Shown one piece after another: positions 1-13,050 of a stretch of 64,000 nt of DNA. The stretch is from assembly GCA_033675265.1 (NCBI GenBank), contig JAUJYZ010001429.1, forward strand, positions 287,313 through 351,312, read 5' to 3'. The position numbers and the translations under genes are program-made. Below the pieces are notes generated by a model, which saw nothing but the letters and a program-made list of their open reading frames with translations, made no database searches and had not been told where the DNA came from. This stretch comes from Actinostola sp. cb2023 (Eukaryota; Cnidaria; Anthozoa; Actiniaria; Actinostolidae). Numbering within the stretch: position 1 is the stretch's first letter; each line of letters starts with the position of its first letter.

Positions 1-120
1 TGAAACGCAAAATTGTATCGGTAGAATTTCTGTATAGGAACATAACAAGGGTACCACAAGTTATAGCAAGGGTACGTTCCTTTTCAGTGCAACGTAATAT
101 AAGTTTTAAACATATTTTAC

Positions 121-1158
121 CATCTTCGTTGGTTCTTTTTACGAGTGCTCTACTCAGTGGACCGTTCTTGATGGTGTAGACCAGGATTTGCAAGCTGTAC
201 TCAGTGTATTTAACAAGACCAGACACGACTATTGTTGTAGCACGGCCATCTTTGACATCAAAGTAGTTTGTCTTGCTCCCGACTTTATTCAACTTGTAAG
301 CCACTTTGTAACCTCTCAAAACACCGTTCCTACACTTGGTATTGGGAGGTGGTGCCCAGGTAACGCGGATACTCGTGGACGAGACTGCTTGGACTGAGGT
401 TAATCTGGGAGCGCATACAGGTGCTATACACATGAATAGTGTATAAATAGCTTTAGTTTTGAATTCATCCAAATTTTAAGTATTTTTAAGTTTTACTCTA
501 ACCGTTACAATCTAGTTAACGTTGAAACGGTTCTTACCATCTTCTAAGGTCCTTTTTGTCACTGGTTGACTTGGTAGACCAACGAATCTAGAGTTCTTGA
601 CTGCCACCGTTACATTGTACCCCGTGTACTTTTCTAGTGACGTCAGAGTCCACGTGGTAACCACACCCACGTCTACCGTCTTTGTCGTTCCTCCCTGTTT
701 TGTGTATTTTATTCGGTAGCCAATCAGTCGTCCATTCACGAGATCTTTACGAAGAAGCTGAAAAAGATACAAGATGGCGAAATATAAAGTCTTTATATTA
801 ATTGGCAAATGAAACGTCCCCTTCCGGTCCCGTCGTCTTCTGTTAGTCCCGACATGCAACACACGATTTGAAATCAAAGACTGTTTGAAAGCACCTCTCC
901 CCTTCCGCCATCACCACCTTCCAGGGAGAGGCTGCACCGCTCAGTCCATAGTGTGTACTCGATCTGATATCTTCATATAAGCATTTGTTCAAGCAAATAG
1001 TTATTGAGTAGTAAGTTTGTCAAAACTTTATATGAGCATGACCTGTAACTGAGAGGAGGCGGGTATAAAATTCAAGCTAAACCCTACCTCCCATGTGACT
1101 TGTAGACTGGTGGAAGTGATGGGGCTGAGAACGACATTTTGTGGCTTCACTGAAGGCA
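121..1158 (-). CDS. Fibronectin type III repeat protein, partial (3 exons)
   Basis: Three minus-strand exons encode two consecutive FN3 domains. In 5' to 3' order they are 1158-1088, 757-538 and 423-121, each with AG before and GT after. The first two form one FN3 domain: exon 1 ends at the strand-B motif LQVTWE, and exon 2 carries NGRLIGYRIKY, a TSLEKYTGYNVTV-type core and a KRTLEDG end. The third exon encodes a whole second FN3 domain (IRVTWAPPPN, then LRGYKVAYK, then LVKYTEYSLQI, ending KRTNEDG). Phases agree: intron phase 0 within the first domain and phase 1 between domains, the usual arrangement for shuffled FN3 modules. FN3 arrays occur in receptor phosphatases, cell-adhesion receptors and matrix proteins; the ligand, membrane anchor and enzymatic part are not visible. 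The gene continues past position 1, and its 5' exons were not found between 1160 and 2300. Confidence 0.8.
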
Positions 1159-1278
1159 CTGAAGAAATAACAGTTGTATCAGTATAGCTATAGTTATTGA
1201 GTAATTACATGAGTTAGAGACTGCAAGGGTTTCGCGAAAGCATGAAACGCCTTGCGTGTATAGATTTAAGAAATATAA

Positions 1279-1424
1279 AACGTTTAATTTCCGTGTCGGT
1301 ATAGAACACGAGGGGGAGTTTGGGAGAAGTCGAGAACTGATGTTTTACGCTGAGCTCGAGACTTCTCCCAAACCCCCGAGTCTTTGTATTGGGTTATGCA
1401 AACACGGAAAACGTTTTAATTTCT
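1279..1424. repeat. Fold-back (MITE-like) element
   Basis: Two inverted arms face each other: the left reads through GAGGGGGAGTTTGGGAGAAG to CGAG, and the right reads CTCGAGACTTCTCCCAAACC, with outer matches around CGTTTAATTTCCGTGT and its complement. An open frame across it is a by-product of the inverted repeat. It lies about 120 bp upstream of the first recognised FN3 exon. Confidence 0.6.
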
Positions 1425-1949
1425 TTAAAGAAAAAAATACAACTGTGATGTACGTCATCACTGGGTAACAGCCAATCAGATCACAGAGATTTCTGAATGC
1501 ATTTTATAAAAAGGAATTAATAATTAAGTTTTCGTGTTCAGTTTCCACATTCAAGAATTAACTCTTCCACTAATGTACTACAAATGGTAGAAAAGGTGTT
1601 GATCTGACGAATACAAGTAAGAATTTTCCACAATTCCCTGTAGTTTGTCATGATCATAGAGGGCTGACTACGTTAAAGACTGAGCTAGAATATCCCATAT
1701 CTCAGCTGGGCTCCTGATCTCAGTCAATAGCACCCACTCCCATCATCATCATCATCATTCACCATTACAGTCTACTTAATCTCCCCGCGGGTTTATGCTC
1801 CGCTACAACTGTGGTTAAGATCATGACTGTACATAACAGTTGATCTTGGAATCTAATACAGCTGTAGCGGGCTATTTACAGGTACATAGTCTTAGCAATA
1901 CATGAGGGATAACTGGTTCGACAAAAGCACGGAACAGAATTTAAAAAAG

Positions 1950-2200
1950 CGTCGAGGTCAGCGGTGAGTGGCGTAGGTTTAAGCAGTGATATGTTTCAAC
2001 ATAATTTCTGAAATAAAAAAGAAATAAGACATAAGTATCATAATTAAGGGTCAATTAAGTTAATTCAACAAGCGACTGATTTTTGGGTGTGAGTGACGTA
2101 AGTTTAAGCAGTGATCGATACTGTTTCAGTATGATTTCTGAAATAAAAAAAGAAATAAGTATCATCATAATTATATTAATTCAACAAGTGACTGAGTTTT
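1950..2200. repeat. Diverged tandem duplication, about 130 bp per unit
   Basis: The stretch from GAGTGGCGTAGGTTTAAGCA through TTTCTGAAATAAAAAAG and AGTATCATAATTA is repeated once with changes (GAGTGACGTAAGTTTAAGCA onward). Both copies end near TTAATTCAACAAG. No coding signal is seen. Confidence 0.6.
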
Positions 2201-2393
2201 GTGAACAAGAAAGGCGGGCATGAAATAATTTACACATGCACTGATTGGTTACTTTGAAAGTTTCTTTCAAACCGTTATAACAAACCAACTTTATTCAGCC
2301 ATGCATTCCAAGTGTCCATTTCAATCCATATCGCGTTGGTCTTTCTTTGTTCCGTTAATGTTCTTCAACGAAAAAAGCGCTACAAAAAAGAGA

Positions 2394-2613
2394 GTAGACT
2401 GCAAAACAGCCCCTACTTTTTCGCGAAACTCCGTCGAGAAGAGTTGAAGTTCGATCGAGTCGTTGACCTGGCCGCGAGAGAACGAGGCGAGACGAAAAGA
2501 CGAGAGGGGAGTGAGGCGAGAAGGGAGAGGCGCGGCCAGGTCAACGACACGTTCGAACTTCAACTCTTCTCGACGGAGTTTCGCGAAAACGTAGAGGCTG
2601 TTTTGCAGTCTAC
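2394..2613. repeat. Fold-back element with arms of about 90 bp
   Basis: A near-perfect inverted repeat starts GTAGACTGCAAAACAGCC and ends GGCTGTTTTGCAGTCTAC. The inner arms include TTCGCGAAACTCCGTCGAGA and its complement. Open frames on both strands across this segment are therefore mirror images of each other and not genes. Family is unknown; a non-autonomous DNA transposon is the simplest reading. Confidence 0.75.
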
Positions 2614-2764
2614 AGAAGCCTATGATTAGGTTCTCCGGGGAGAGGTAAGAGAATGGGTAGTAGGGAGGGGCGCAGGGATAGGAAGACTCTTTGTACCTCG
2701 TTCACAGGCTAAGAATACATGCAGACGAATTGAAACTACATACAGAACCTGACTGTCACAGAAC

Positions 2765-3131
<367 letters not shown>

Positions 3132-5200
3132 AGTTCTTGTATAGCGCATTTCACACATTTCAGTCTCAATGCGCTTTACAACCGATGGAGGATTTTTTCG
3201 GGCTAGCTGCATATGCCCACTGCAAAAGGTGTACATTCACTGAAAACGTACTATGAAGATAAATATTCTTGTAAACGAACTGTAGAATACAACTCACACA
3301 GATACCTTTTTTAATTGACAAAGGATATATCCATGCGACAAGCGATGTACTGAATGCCTGGGAGGGGGGAGCTGTATTTCTTCCTATTTCGGTGATCGTC
3401 GTACTTTTTAGGGTTTGAAATCGATGATCCGGTATTTTTAGGGGTTGGTCAAGCGAAACCAATTTGTTTTAAAAGACTGTTATAGACTTTGGGTGCATGT
3501 AAACTTAAGCGCGTTCCGTCGATCCGATGGCATTTTTAGGGTGATTTTTAGACCATGAGGTATTTTTTAGGGTGGAAACGTTTTCACGGTTTGGTACTTT
3601 TTAGGGTATATTTTCGAGCTTTTCCGACGGTCACCCCAACCCTTTTTACCTCGAAGAACCCCCCGGGCCTGAAAAAAACATCTCGCCAAAGCAAATGAAT
3701 CCCTTTTCATTCCGGGTTTTGTTCACCTGGATTGTTTTAATGACGGGCAGTTTGTTTGAGTCAAAAAGGGGTTTTCACAAGTGATGAAACACTGAGTCAC
3801 AAGTCACAGAATTGGATCTCCTCTTCCCTTCTAATAGAAGTGATGCCCTCTATGCATGCTGCGATCATCAGTACTAGTCTAAAGCTACAGTAATTCGACT
3901 CGAATAAATTAGGGTTCACCGTGAGTGATACATGGGCGCGGTTTGCTCAAAACTTACAAAAATCAGTTTCAAATAGACTATGGGTGACTATGGCATTACT
4001 CACAAACATCCTTTCCATCTCATCGTCAACAAAGTTTCGCAGTTTTGAAGCTGGAATTGAAATGACTTACCTTATAGTCGGCTAGTGCGCGACCGTTCGT
4101 CCATCCGCGAGGATGTTCACTGGCAAGTGTACCGCGATTCTTTGTTGTTGTCTTTTATCAAGGAAAACAGTTCAACTGATCAGGTTGTAACGAGTGACAG
4201 GAGCCTGTCAGGTATTTGAGACGTAGTTGACACGTGGAGACAGTCTGGTTGGACGATGTCGTCTTTCGATCCAGCTTTACATGTTTCGGTTTTTTTGAAT
4301 GTATATCAACTGAAAACGTTTTTTTTTGTATTTTATTTTATAATGAAATATCGATATAATTCTATCGATATTTGTAGAACGTTTTGTTGGTGTGTCTTTT
4401 ATTCGTTGCCAAAACCCTTCTTTGGTAACGAGATCTCATCGCTATGTATTTTATTAGTGATAAGCGTGAAAGAGACGGACTGCAAGATGGAACTAAAATA
4501 TTTGGCTCGAGCTAGCCGAAGATCATCATGACGTAGTAGTTTCGTGCGCTATTCCAGCTTGTTTCACAAACAGACAATAATTAATGAAATCATGATTCTT
4601 TTGAGAATCCAGTTGAAGTCAAATTTATTTCATTCATTAGACTGTGATCAAAAGAGCAGCAAAGTTTCAGGTATTTTCAGGTCGATTCCGTGAATAATTC
4701 GATTTAATTAAACCAGATCCGTTGTTCGGGGTTTTTTCGGACTAGCTCACGTCAAATTTTCGCCACGTGACTTCTCCCACCATCGATCCCTCCCCTCCCC
4801 TCTTCGAGAAACCAACCATCTAAGGACAAGAAAGGGATGAAGAACGAAACATTTTCTCTGTTTTTGTTCGATACATGCACTGGCGATATCATGACACGAA
4901 TTCCAACCGAGAAATAGATCGACACCTATTTCGTAAAAGGTTGTCAGCAGGGCCGTACACAGCATAGGAGTAGGGAGGGGGGAGCAATTGCCCCCCTCCC
5001 CTAGCAAGGCGAAAAAGATACCAAAAAGTACTGAGAACTGTACTGTTTTTGTTATTTTTTGCTATATTAAATACGTACTCCTTGCCGATTTTGGGTTATC
5101 AGACGGCCCTGATCGGAACTAGCTAGGAAAAACTGAGAATGGTCATTCTATAAACGGACCATGCTATTGACGTTTAATTGTGTATATATGATGCAAATAA
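3132..5200. other. Intergenic stretch, no gene recognised
   Basis: No exon, RNA gene or clear family was recognised. A short motif related to TTTTTAGGGT recurs at 3410-3610. A GGGCCGTACACAGC motif at about 4950 faces ACGGCCCTG at about 5103 and recurs as a fragment near 51,100, so it may be the edge of a MITE. Short open frames here resemble no known domain. Confidence 0.5.
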
Positions 5201-5780
5201 CCGGACAGTTTAGTTCAAATTTAGGTTTCAGTTGTAAGTAATTACCAGAATGAAACAACAACAGTACAATCGGTTTGATCATCATATATCCCATCCTCTC
5301 CTCCCCAAAATCTATAAATTGTATTTCACTAGCTTCTGGTATTCGTATTTATTTCAATTTATATCATATGACAAACTACATGTAGTTTTAAATAAGATAT
5401 AAGTTTTAAGGAATTTCGGACTAAATCAAACAAGCCACCGAATTAACTCTGGGTTGACGTGGTCAACTGGCTCTTCACACGTTTTCAGGACGCTGAAATA
5501 GATTCAAATGAATGAATGATTAACTTTAGTTTTTCACCTCGCCACCAAGGCACAATTACAAAAACTGGAGAGGGTGTGGTCTTAGATAGTGCGGGGAATT
5601 GACGCCACAACTTACACTGAATCCCAAGCGTATTAAAATGTGCCACCCTGATTTCCCAAGGCTCGTCCCCCCTTTCAATGTTGCTGTTTGGGCTCGAAAT
5701 TCTATGTATAGCCTCAGATAGTGAAACCCATCACTGACCAACACTGAGGTAGGAGAAGGTGTCTCCGCGTTTTAAGGTTT
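5200..5780. repeat. Partial unit left of the 3.5-kb tandem array
   Basis: From about 5200 this stretch matches the stretches preceding units 2 and 3 (8330-9300 and 11,850-12,820) but lacks most of the 64-bp minisatellite. Shared landmarks are TTGACGTGGTCA, CACCAAGGCACAATTA and CAAGGCTCGTCCCCCCTTTC. Its reverse complement recurs at 22,760-23,060 downstream of the plus-strand peptide gene, so it is the 3' flank of the ancestral peptide locus. Confidence 0.75.
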
Positions 5781-5831
5781 ACTGATATTGCAGGAAATTG
5801 TACGTACAGCTGTCCAAAAATTAGTACTGAC

Positions 5832-6004
5832 CTGCCTGACACGCCGACCTGCCGACGCCGGACACGCCCAGCCATCACAACCGCGTCATCGTTACTACTG
5901 CAGTAAGCGTGGTCGCAGTCATCGTACTTTCCAGTCTACTTGGCTTTCGCTTCCTCATACGCCGGAACAGTTTATACTTGAGATTGCTCGGTGTCTGGTC
6001 ACTC
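5832..6004 (-). pseudogene. Secreted-peptide exon-2 relic, unit 1
   Basis: On the minus strand the acceptor TTTAG is followed by the exon-2 start SDQTPSNLKYKLFRRM, also found in the copies at 16.9 and 22.5 kb. The frame then drifts: after FRRMRKRKP the cysteine-rich part lies in another frame and the read frame ends at a stop. A donor-like GGCAG/GTCAGT ends the segment. The signal-peptide exon present upstream of the fuller copies is absent, although former promoter sequence with TATAAAA survives. By sight it is a 5'-truncated, frame-broken copy. Confidence 0.65.
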
Positions 6005-6540
6005 CTAAACTGATGGAATCATTGATCACGATATATAAAGACGTGCTATAGCCGTCGATACTATATAGCAACAGTAATTAATGTCAGTGCTTCACATTAT
6101 GCAAGGCTTATTAATATGTTTCTTATGTTTTTATAGTACTGAGTCTTGATTAAAGTTGGTTACCTTGCTTGAAATGTGCTTAGACTAGAACTGCTTCACT
6201 CTTTCCGCCTTCGTTAACAAACTGACTTTAGAAATGTTTCGTTAATACCTTTATATTAGGAGCCCATGTAAAGACTACCCCATGTAAAGATGATGAAAAT
6301 ATCATATTTGCTTCGATGCAATATGATCAAATATGATCAAACATGGTATTTGGATCATTTTTGCACCACATTTGGATCGAGTTAGTGTGAATCCATTCAT
6401 GCAGTGCATGAATCACCCGTAAATGGCATGGTCTACTTGTCAGGAAACTAGTGCACAATCCTTTAATCACAGTCTTCTATTATCAAAACGGCGTTGTAGA
6501 TATAATGGATTTTGTAATAGGTTCACCTTGGTTCTCCTCA

Positions 6541-7043
6541 ATAAGCCACTTCACGTTAGCTGTCGTCCGCCATTTTGAATTGGGACAAACGCGGCAAAAT
6601 TTATAGAAATCTGGATCACTTTGACTTGCCGTAACTCCGCTCGATTTCGTTGGATTTTTAAAAACTTACCACTTTAGAAAAAAAAAATCTTTTTTATCTA
6701 TGACCTATAATATGATGGGTATTGGAAGGCTACAAATCGAGAATTAAAGATTTTGTTTTCAAAATAAAACGTTCGGCACGTAAATATGCAAATTAGCTCG
6801 AAATTTTAAGATCCATTCGTGAAAAGAAATTGACTCGTAAAAGGTAGTTAAAACACCGACATTGGTCCTATTTTCAGTCTGACAACTGATATGCATGCCT
6901 GCTGATTATTAAAGTTGAAAGTTTGAAAATCCAACGAAATCGAGCGGAGTTACGGCAAGTCAAAGTGATCCAGATTTTTATAAATTTTGCCGCGTTTGTC
7001 CCAATTAATTCAAAATGGCGGACGACAGCGTGAAGTGGCTTAT
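6541..7043. repeat. 503-bp fold-back element, unit 1 (loop inverted)
   Basis: Arms of about 115 bp start ATAAGCCACTTCACG and end CGTGAAGTGGCTTAT, and include CGTCCGCCATTTTGAATT and TCCGCTCGATTTCG with their complements. The loop between the arms, about 6655-6935, runs opposite to the loops of units 2 and 3: here the TTTTTAAAAACTTACCAC side comes first. No coding capacity is seen. It is probably a non-autonomous DNA transposon, family unknown. Confidence 0.85.
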
Positions 7044-8861
7044 ACGTCTTGCATGGGAACTATAGTAGGATAATTGGGCCCGGGGAAAGTACTCCCATAT
7101 ATACATGAAGTCTGTTTTCTTAAAAGGTGTCCTGTTCGCGAAGACCCGTTTTGTAATAACAGTTCTCATTCAGGTGAAATAAATAAACAGTTTTCATTAT
7201 TTATATTTATTTATATGTATACGTAGTATGGGATCGAGCCTTCCAGCACTGAAACAGGGTAGCAAATTCGGTGATTTGTGCCCGAGAAAAAGGGCCGATG
7301 ATTAGACAGACTGATACGGTATGAAATTATAGTAGTAGCACGGTTCCTGTAAATCGACTTTTTGCAATAAACAGGGTATCATGAAAATCAACAGGGATCG
7401 GAGGACCGGACTGCACACCCCCCCCCCCCCCCCCCTAAATTATCAAGTGAATGCGTTTTGTCCCACGGGGAGACTCCCATATTAGTGCTTAGTATTGTAA
7501 GAACAATCAGAGCAATGAGATTTCATGTAAGAATCACTCGACTCGCTCTTATAGGGCGTTATTTTCAACATTTCCAACTAGCCTTCATTCCCGTCACAGT
7601 TATAAATGGGAGTCCCCCCCTGGTACAGTTCTCCCTAATCCGAGATGAACAATCTTGGTATTTCAAAGAAGACAGTCCTTTCTATATCTTTACTACCATA
7701 CTCAGAAGTGTTGCCGACTAATATATTGTGGAAAAACTGCTTAGTTTTTATTGATTTCTCTTTCTTTTTTATTTGCAGTGTGCTTGTGTATTTCCGTGCG
7801 TCGGCTCGGTAGCTGGTTCAACTCATAATTAAAATACACGTTATAAGCAACAATACAGGGCTTAGAGAATCTCTCATGTTTAGCCTAATCAAATTCATTA
7901 GAACAATATGGGTCTTTCGAATTGACTAAAACAAAAGGTATAAAGCACAATGGTGGATCCATGTTCTTTGAAAAGGAAGGCTAAGTGCTAGATTAATATA
8001 TCGTCAAATACCGTTCAGTTTTGAATACTTATTAGTGCGTCAGTTACTCCTATCGCTATCTCAAACACAAATATACCTCCCTCGGATTTACTAGATTTTG
8101 GACGTTGCTATTTCGAGCTCGCGCGCTATCACGAACATTTTCCCTTCAGTCTAGCTGCCTTGACTGTTCGAGAGAGCGATCGAGATGTTACTTCATTGCA
8201 ATGGATATGGTCCCTCATGAAAAGCACCTACGGGTGATAAGGTCTCCTCCTTAAATAAAGTTCATTCATTCATTCAACACATCCCTATTAATATCCTTCC
8301 CTCACCTCCCAAAAAAGATTTTATATAGATTTGTGTATGTATATGCAAATAACCTGACAATTTAGTTCAAAGCTTTCAGTTCATTGTAAGAAATTACCCA
8401 AACGAATTAAACTGAAACAGTACAGTGGGATGATCAACATATCCCCATCCTATCTCCCCTCCCCAAAAACTATCAATTGTATTTCACTTCTATTCGTATT
8501 TATTTCAATGAATATCACAAGACAAATTACATGTAGTTTTAACTTATAAAATCTAAGTTTTAAAGAATTTCGGACTAAATCAAACAAGTACCGAATTAAC
8601 TCTGGGTTGACGTGGTCATTATTCACACGTTTTCACATCCCTGAAATAGATTCAATGAAAGAATGATTAGCTTATTTAAATTTATTTAGTTTTTCACCTC
8701 ACCACCAAGGCACAATTAAAAATCCTGGATAGAGTGTGGTCTTAGATAGTGTGGTCTGGAACTACAATCCCAAGCGTATCAAATGTGCCACCATGAATCC
8801 CCAAGGCTCGTCCCCCCTTTCAATGTTGCTGTTTGGGCTCGAAATTCAATCAGACTTGCAA

Positions 8862-9285
8862 ACCATCACCGACCAACACTGAGGTAGGGGAAGGGATCAG
8901 GTGTGTCTCCGCGTTTATAGTGCAAACCATCACTCACCAACACTGAGGTAGGGGAAGGGATCATAGGTGTCTCCGCGTTTATAGTGCAAACCATCACTGA
9001 CCAACACTGAGGTAGGGGAAGGGATCATAGATGTCTCCGCGTTTATAGTGCAAACCATCACTCACCAACACTGAGGTAGGGGAAGGGATCATAGGTGTCT
9101 CCGCGTTTATAGTGCAAACCATCACTGACCAACACTGAGGTAGGGGAAGGGATCATAGGTGTCTCTGCGTTTATAGTGCAAACCATCACTCACCCGACAC
9201 TGAGGTAGGGAAAGGGATCATAGGTGTCTCCGCGTTTATAGTGAAACCCATCACTGACCAACACTGAGGTAGGAGAAGGTGTCTC
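8862..9285. repeat. 64-bp minisatellite, unit 1
   Basis: Tandem repeats of about 64 bp; each unit has GCAAACCATCACT, then CCAACACTGAGGTAGG, then GAAGGGATCATAGGTG and CTCCGCGTTTATAGT. Variant units alternate CACTCACC and CACTGACC. Confidence 0.93.
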
Positions 9286-9353
9286 CGCGTTTTAAGGTTT
9301 ACTGATATTGCAGGAAATGTGTACGGTACAGCTGTCCAAAAATTAGTACTGAC

Positions 9354-9526
9354 CTGCCTGACACGCCGACCTGCCGACGCCGGACACGCCCAGCCATCAC
9401 AACCGCGTCATCGTTACTACTGCAGTAAGCGTCGTCGCAGTCATCGTACTTTCCAGTCTACTTGGCTTTCGCTTCCTCATACGCCGGAACAGTTTATACT
9501 TGAGATTGCTCGGTGTCTGGTCACTC
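9354..9526 (-). pseudogene. Secreted-peptide exon-2 relic, unit 2
   Basis: Same structure and length (173 bp) as the unit 1 relic, with one visible substitution in the cysteine region (GTCGTC in place of GTGGTC on the plus strand). No signal-peptide exon lies upstream. The frame break is shared with unit 1, so the damage came before the tandem duplication. Confidence 0.65.
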
Positions 9527-10061
9527 CTAAACTGATGGAATCATTGATCACGATATATAAAGACGTGCTATAGCCGTCGATACTATATAGCAACAGTAAT
9601 TAATGTCAGTGCTTCACATTATGCAAGGCTTATTAATATGTTTCTTATGTTTTTATAGTACTGAGTCTTGATTAAAGTTGGTTACCTTGCTTGAAATGTG
9701 CTTAGACTAGAACTGCTTCACTCTTTCCGCCTTCGTTAACAAACTGACTTTAGAAATGTTTCGTTAATACCTTTATATTAGGAGCCCATGTAAAGACTAC
9801 CCCATGTAAAGATGATGAAAATATCATATTTGCTTCGATGCAATATGATCAAATATGATCAAACATGGTATTTGGATCATTTTTGCACCACATTTGGATC
9901 GAGTTAGTGTGAATCCATTCATGCAGTGCATGAATCACCCGTAAATGGCATGGTCTACTTGTCAGGAAACTAGTGCACAATCCTTTAATCACAGTCTTCT
10001 ATTATCAAAACGGCGTTGTAGATATAATGGATTTTGTAATAGGTTCACCTTGGTTCTCCTC

Positions 10062-10564
10062 AATAAGCCACTTCACGTTAGCTGTCGTCCGCCATTTTGA
10101 ATTGGGACAAACGCGGCAAAATTTATAGAAATCTGGATCACTTTGACTTGCCGTAACTCCGCTCGATTTCGTTGGATTTTCAAACTTTCAACTTTAATAA
10201 TCAGCAGGCATGCATATCAGTTGTCAGACTGAAAATAGGACCAATGTCGGTGTTTTAACTACCTTTTACGAGTCAATTTCTTTTCACGAATGGATCTTAA
10301 AATTTCGAGCTAATTTGCATATTTACGTGCCGAACGTTTTATTTTGAAAACAAAATCTTTAATTCTCGATTTGTAGCCTTCCAATACCCATCATATTTAG
10401 GTCATAGATAAAAAAGATTTTTTTTTTCTAAAGTGGTAAGTTTTTAAAAATCCAACGAAATCGAGCGGAGTTACGGCAAGTCAAAGTGATCCAGATTTTT
10501 ATAAATTTTGCCGCGTTTGTCCCAATTAATTCAAAATGGCGGACGACAGCGTGAAGTGGCTTAT
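10062..10564. repeat. 503-bp fold-back element, unit 2
   Basis: Same element, arms and length as in unit 1, but the loop begins with TTTTCAAACTTTCAAC, the reverse complement of the unit 1 arrangement. Confidence 0.85.
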
Positions 10565-12385
10565 ACGTCTTGCATGGGAACTATAGTAGGATAATTGGGC
10601 CCGGGGAAAGTACTCCCATATATACATGAAGTCTGTTTTCTTAAAAGGTGTCCTGTTCGCGAAGACCCGTTTTGTAATAACAGTTCTCATTCAGGTGAAA
10701 TAAATAAACAGTTTTCATTATTTATATTTATTTATATGTATACGTAGTATGGGATCGAGCCTTCCAGCACTGAAACAGGGTAGCAAATTCGGTGATTTGT
10801 GCCCGAGAAAAAGGGCCGATGATTAGACAGACTGATACGGTATGAAATTATAGTAGTAGCACGGTTCCTGTAAATCGACTTTTTGCAATAAACAGGGTAT
10901 CATCATGAAAATCAACAGGGATCGGAGGACCGGACTGCACACCCCCCCCCCCCCCCCCTAAATTATCAAGTGAATGCGTTTTGTCCCACGGGGAGACTCC
11001 CATATTAGTGCTTAGTATTGTAAGAACAATCAGAGCAATGAGATTTCATGTAAGAATCACTCGACTCGCTCTTATAGGGCGTTATTTTCAACATTTCCAA
11101 CTAGCCTTCATTCCCGTCACAGTTATAAATGGGAGTCCCCCCCTGGTACAGTTCTCCCTAATCCGAGATGAACAATCTTGGTATTTCAAAGAAGACAGTC
11201 CTTTCTATATCTTTACTACCATACTCAGAAGTGTTGCCGACTAATATATTGTGGAAAAACTGCTTAGTTTTTATTGATTTCTCTTTCTTTTTTATTTGCA
11301 GTGTGCTTGTGTATTTCCGTGCGTCGGCTCGGTAGCTGGTTCAACTCATAATTAAAATACACGTTATAAGCAACAATACAGGGCTTAGAGAATCTCTCAT
11401 GTTTAGCCTAATCAAATTCATTAGAACAATATGGGTCTTTCGAATTGACTAAAACAAAAGGTATAAAGCACAATGGTGGATCCATGTTCTTTGAAAAGGA
11501 AGGCTAAGTGCTAGATTAATATATCGTCAAATACCGTTCAGTTTTGAATACTTATTAGTGCGTCAGTTACTCCTATCGCTATCTCAAACACAAATATACC
11601 TCCCTCGGATTTACTAGATTTTGGACGTTGCTATTTCGAGCTCGCGCGCTATCACGAACATTTTCCCTTCAGTCTAGCTGCCTTGACTGTTCGAGAGAGC
11701 GATCGAGATGTTACTTCATTGCAATGGATATGGTCCCTCATGAAAAGCACCTACGGGTGATAAGGTCTCCTCCTTAAATAAAGTTCATTCATTCATTCAA
11801 CACATCCCTATTAATATCCTTCCCTCACCTCCCAAAAAAGATTTTATATAGATTTGTGTATGTATATGCAAATAACCTGACAATTTAGTTCAAAGCTTTC
11901 AGTTCATTGTAAGAAATTACCCAAACGAATTAAACTGAAACAGTACAGTGGGATGATCAACATATCCCCATCCTATCTCCCCTCCCCAAAAAACTATCAA
12001 TTGTATTTCACTTCTATTCGTATTTATTTCAATGAATATCACAAGACAAATTACATGTAGTTTTAACTTATAAAATCTAAGTTTTAAAGAATTTCGGACT
12101 AAATCAAACAAGTACCGAATTAACTCTGGGTTGACGTGGTCATTATTCACACGTTTTCACATCCCTGAAATAGATTCAATGAAAGAATGATTAGCTTATT
12201 TAAATTTATTTAGTTTTTCACCTCACCACCAAGGCACAATTAAAAATCCTGGATAGAGTGTGGTCTTAGATAGTGTGGTCTGGAACTACAATCCCAAGCG
12301 TATCAAATGTGCCACCATGAATCCCCAAGGCTCGTCCCCCCTTTCAATGTTGCTGTTTGGGCTCGAAATTCAATCAGACTTGCAA

Positions 12386-12812
12386 ACCATCACCGACCAA
12401 CACTGAGGTAGGGGAAGGGATCATAGGTGTCTCCGCGTTTATAGTGCAAACCATCACTCACCAACACTGAGGTAGGGGAAGGGATCATAGGTGTCTCCGC
12501 GTTTATAGTGCAAACCATCACTGACCAACACTGAGGTAGGGGAAGGGATCATAGATGTCTCCGCGTTTATAGTGCAAACCATCACTCACCAACACTGAGG
12601 TAGGGGAAGGGATCATAGGTGTCTCCGCGTTTATAGTGCAAACCATCACTGACCAACACTGAGGTAGGGGAAGGGATCATAGGTGTCTCTGCGTTTATAG
12701 TGCAAACCATCACTCACCCGACACTGAGGTAGGGAAAGGGATCATAGGTGTCTCCGCGTTTATAGTGAAACCCATCACTGACCAACACTGAGGTAGGAGA
12801 AGGTGTCTCCGC
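12386..12812. repeat. 64-bp minisatellite, unit 2
   Basis: Same repeat and almost the same order of variants as the block in unit 1, so the block was copied with the 3.5-kb unit and not built independently. Confidence 0.93.
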
Positions 12813-12877
12813 GTTTTAAGGTTTACTGATATTGCAGGAAATTGTACCGGTACAGCTGTCCAAAAATTAGTACTGAC

Positions 12878-13050
12878 CTGCCTGACACGCCGACCTGCCG
12901 ACGCCGGACACGCCCAGCCATCACAACCGCGTCATCGTTACTACTGCAGTAAGCGTCGTCGCAGTCATCGTACTTTCCAGTCTACTTGGCTTTCGCTTCC
13001 TCATACGCCGGAACAGTTTATACTTGAGATTGCTCGGTGTCTGGTCACTC
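12878..13050 (-). pseudogene. Secreted-peptide exon-2 relic, unit 3
   Basis: Third 173-bp relic, matching unit 2 at the variable site. It has the same acceptor, the same SDQTPSNLKYKLFRRM start and the same frame break, and no signal-peptide exon. Confidence 0.65.

Larger units (their letters stand above)
5781..9300. repeat. 3.5-kb tandem unit 1
   Basis: This is the first of three direct repeats of about 3520 bp; the common landmark ACTGATATTGCAGGAAA occurs at 5781, 9301 and 12,825. In order it contains a peptide-gene exon-2 relic (minus), former promoter sequence, a 503-bp fold-back element, a poly-C run at about 7419, a possible LINE 3' tail ending TAAATAAAG plus (TTCA)n near 8278, and a 64-bp minisatellite. 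Units differ by few bases, so the duplication is recent or being homogenised. Confidence 0.93.
9301..12824. repeat. 3.5-kb tandem unit 2
   Basis: This direct repeat of unit 1 is nearly identical outside the fold-back loop, which has the opposite orientation to unit 1 and the same orientation as unit 3. It carries the poly-C run and a 64-bp minisatellite block at about 12,386-12,812. Confidence 0.93.

Noticed and set aside
5788..6051. Plus-strand 87-residue frame repeated in the tandem units
   Set aside because: It is the antisense shadow of the minus-strand peptide exon 2, as shown by the acceptor and conserved SDQTPSNLK start on the other strand.
7458..7721. 87-residue frame conserved in units 1 and 2
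   Set aside because: Conserved only because the 3.5-kb unit is duplicated; the diverged copy near 24.8 kb has indels that break the frame, and no domain is visible.
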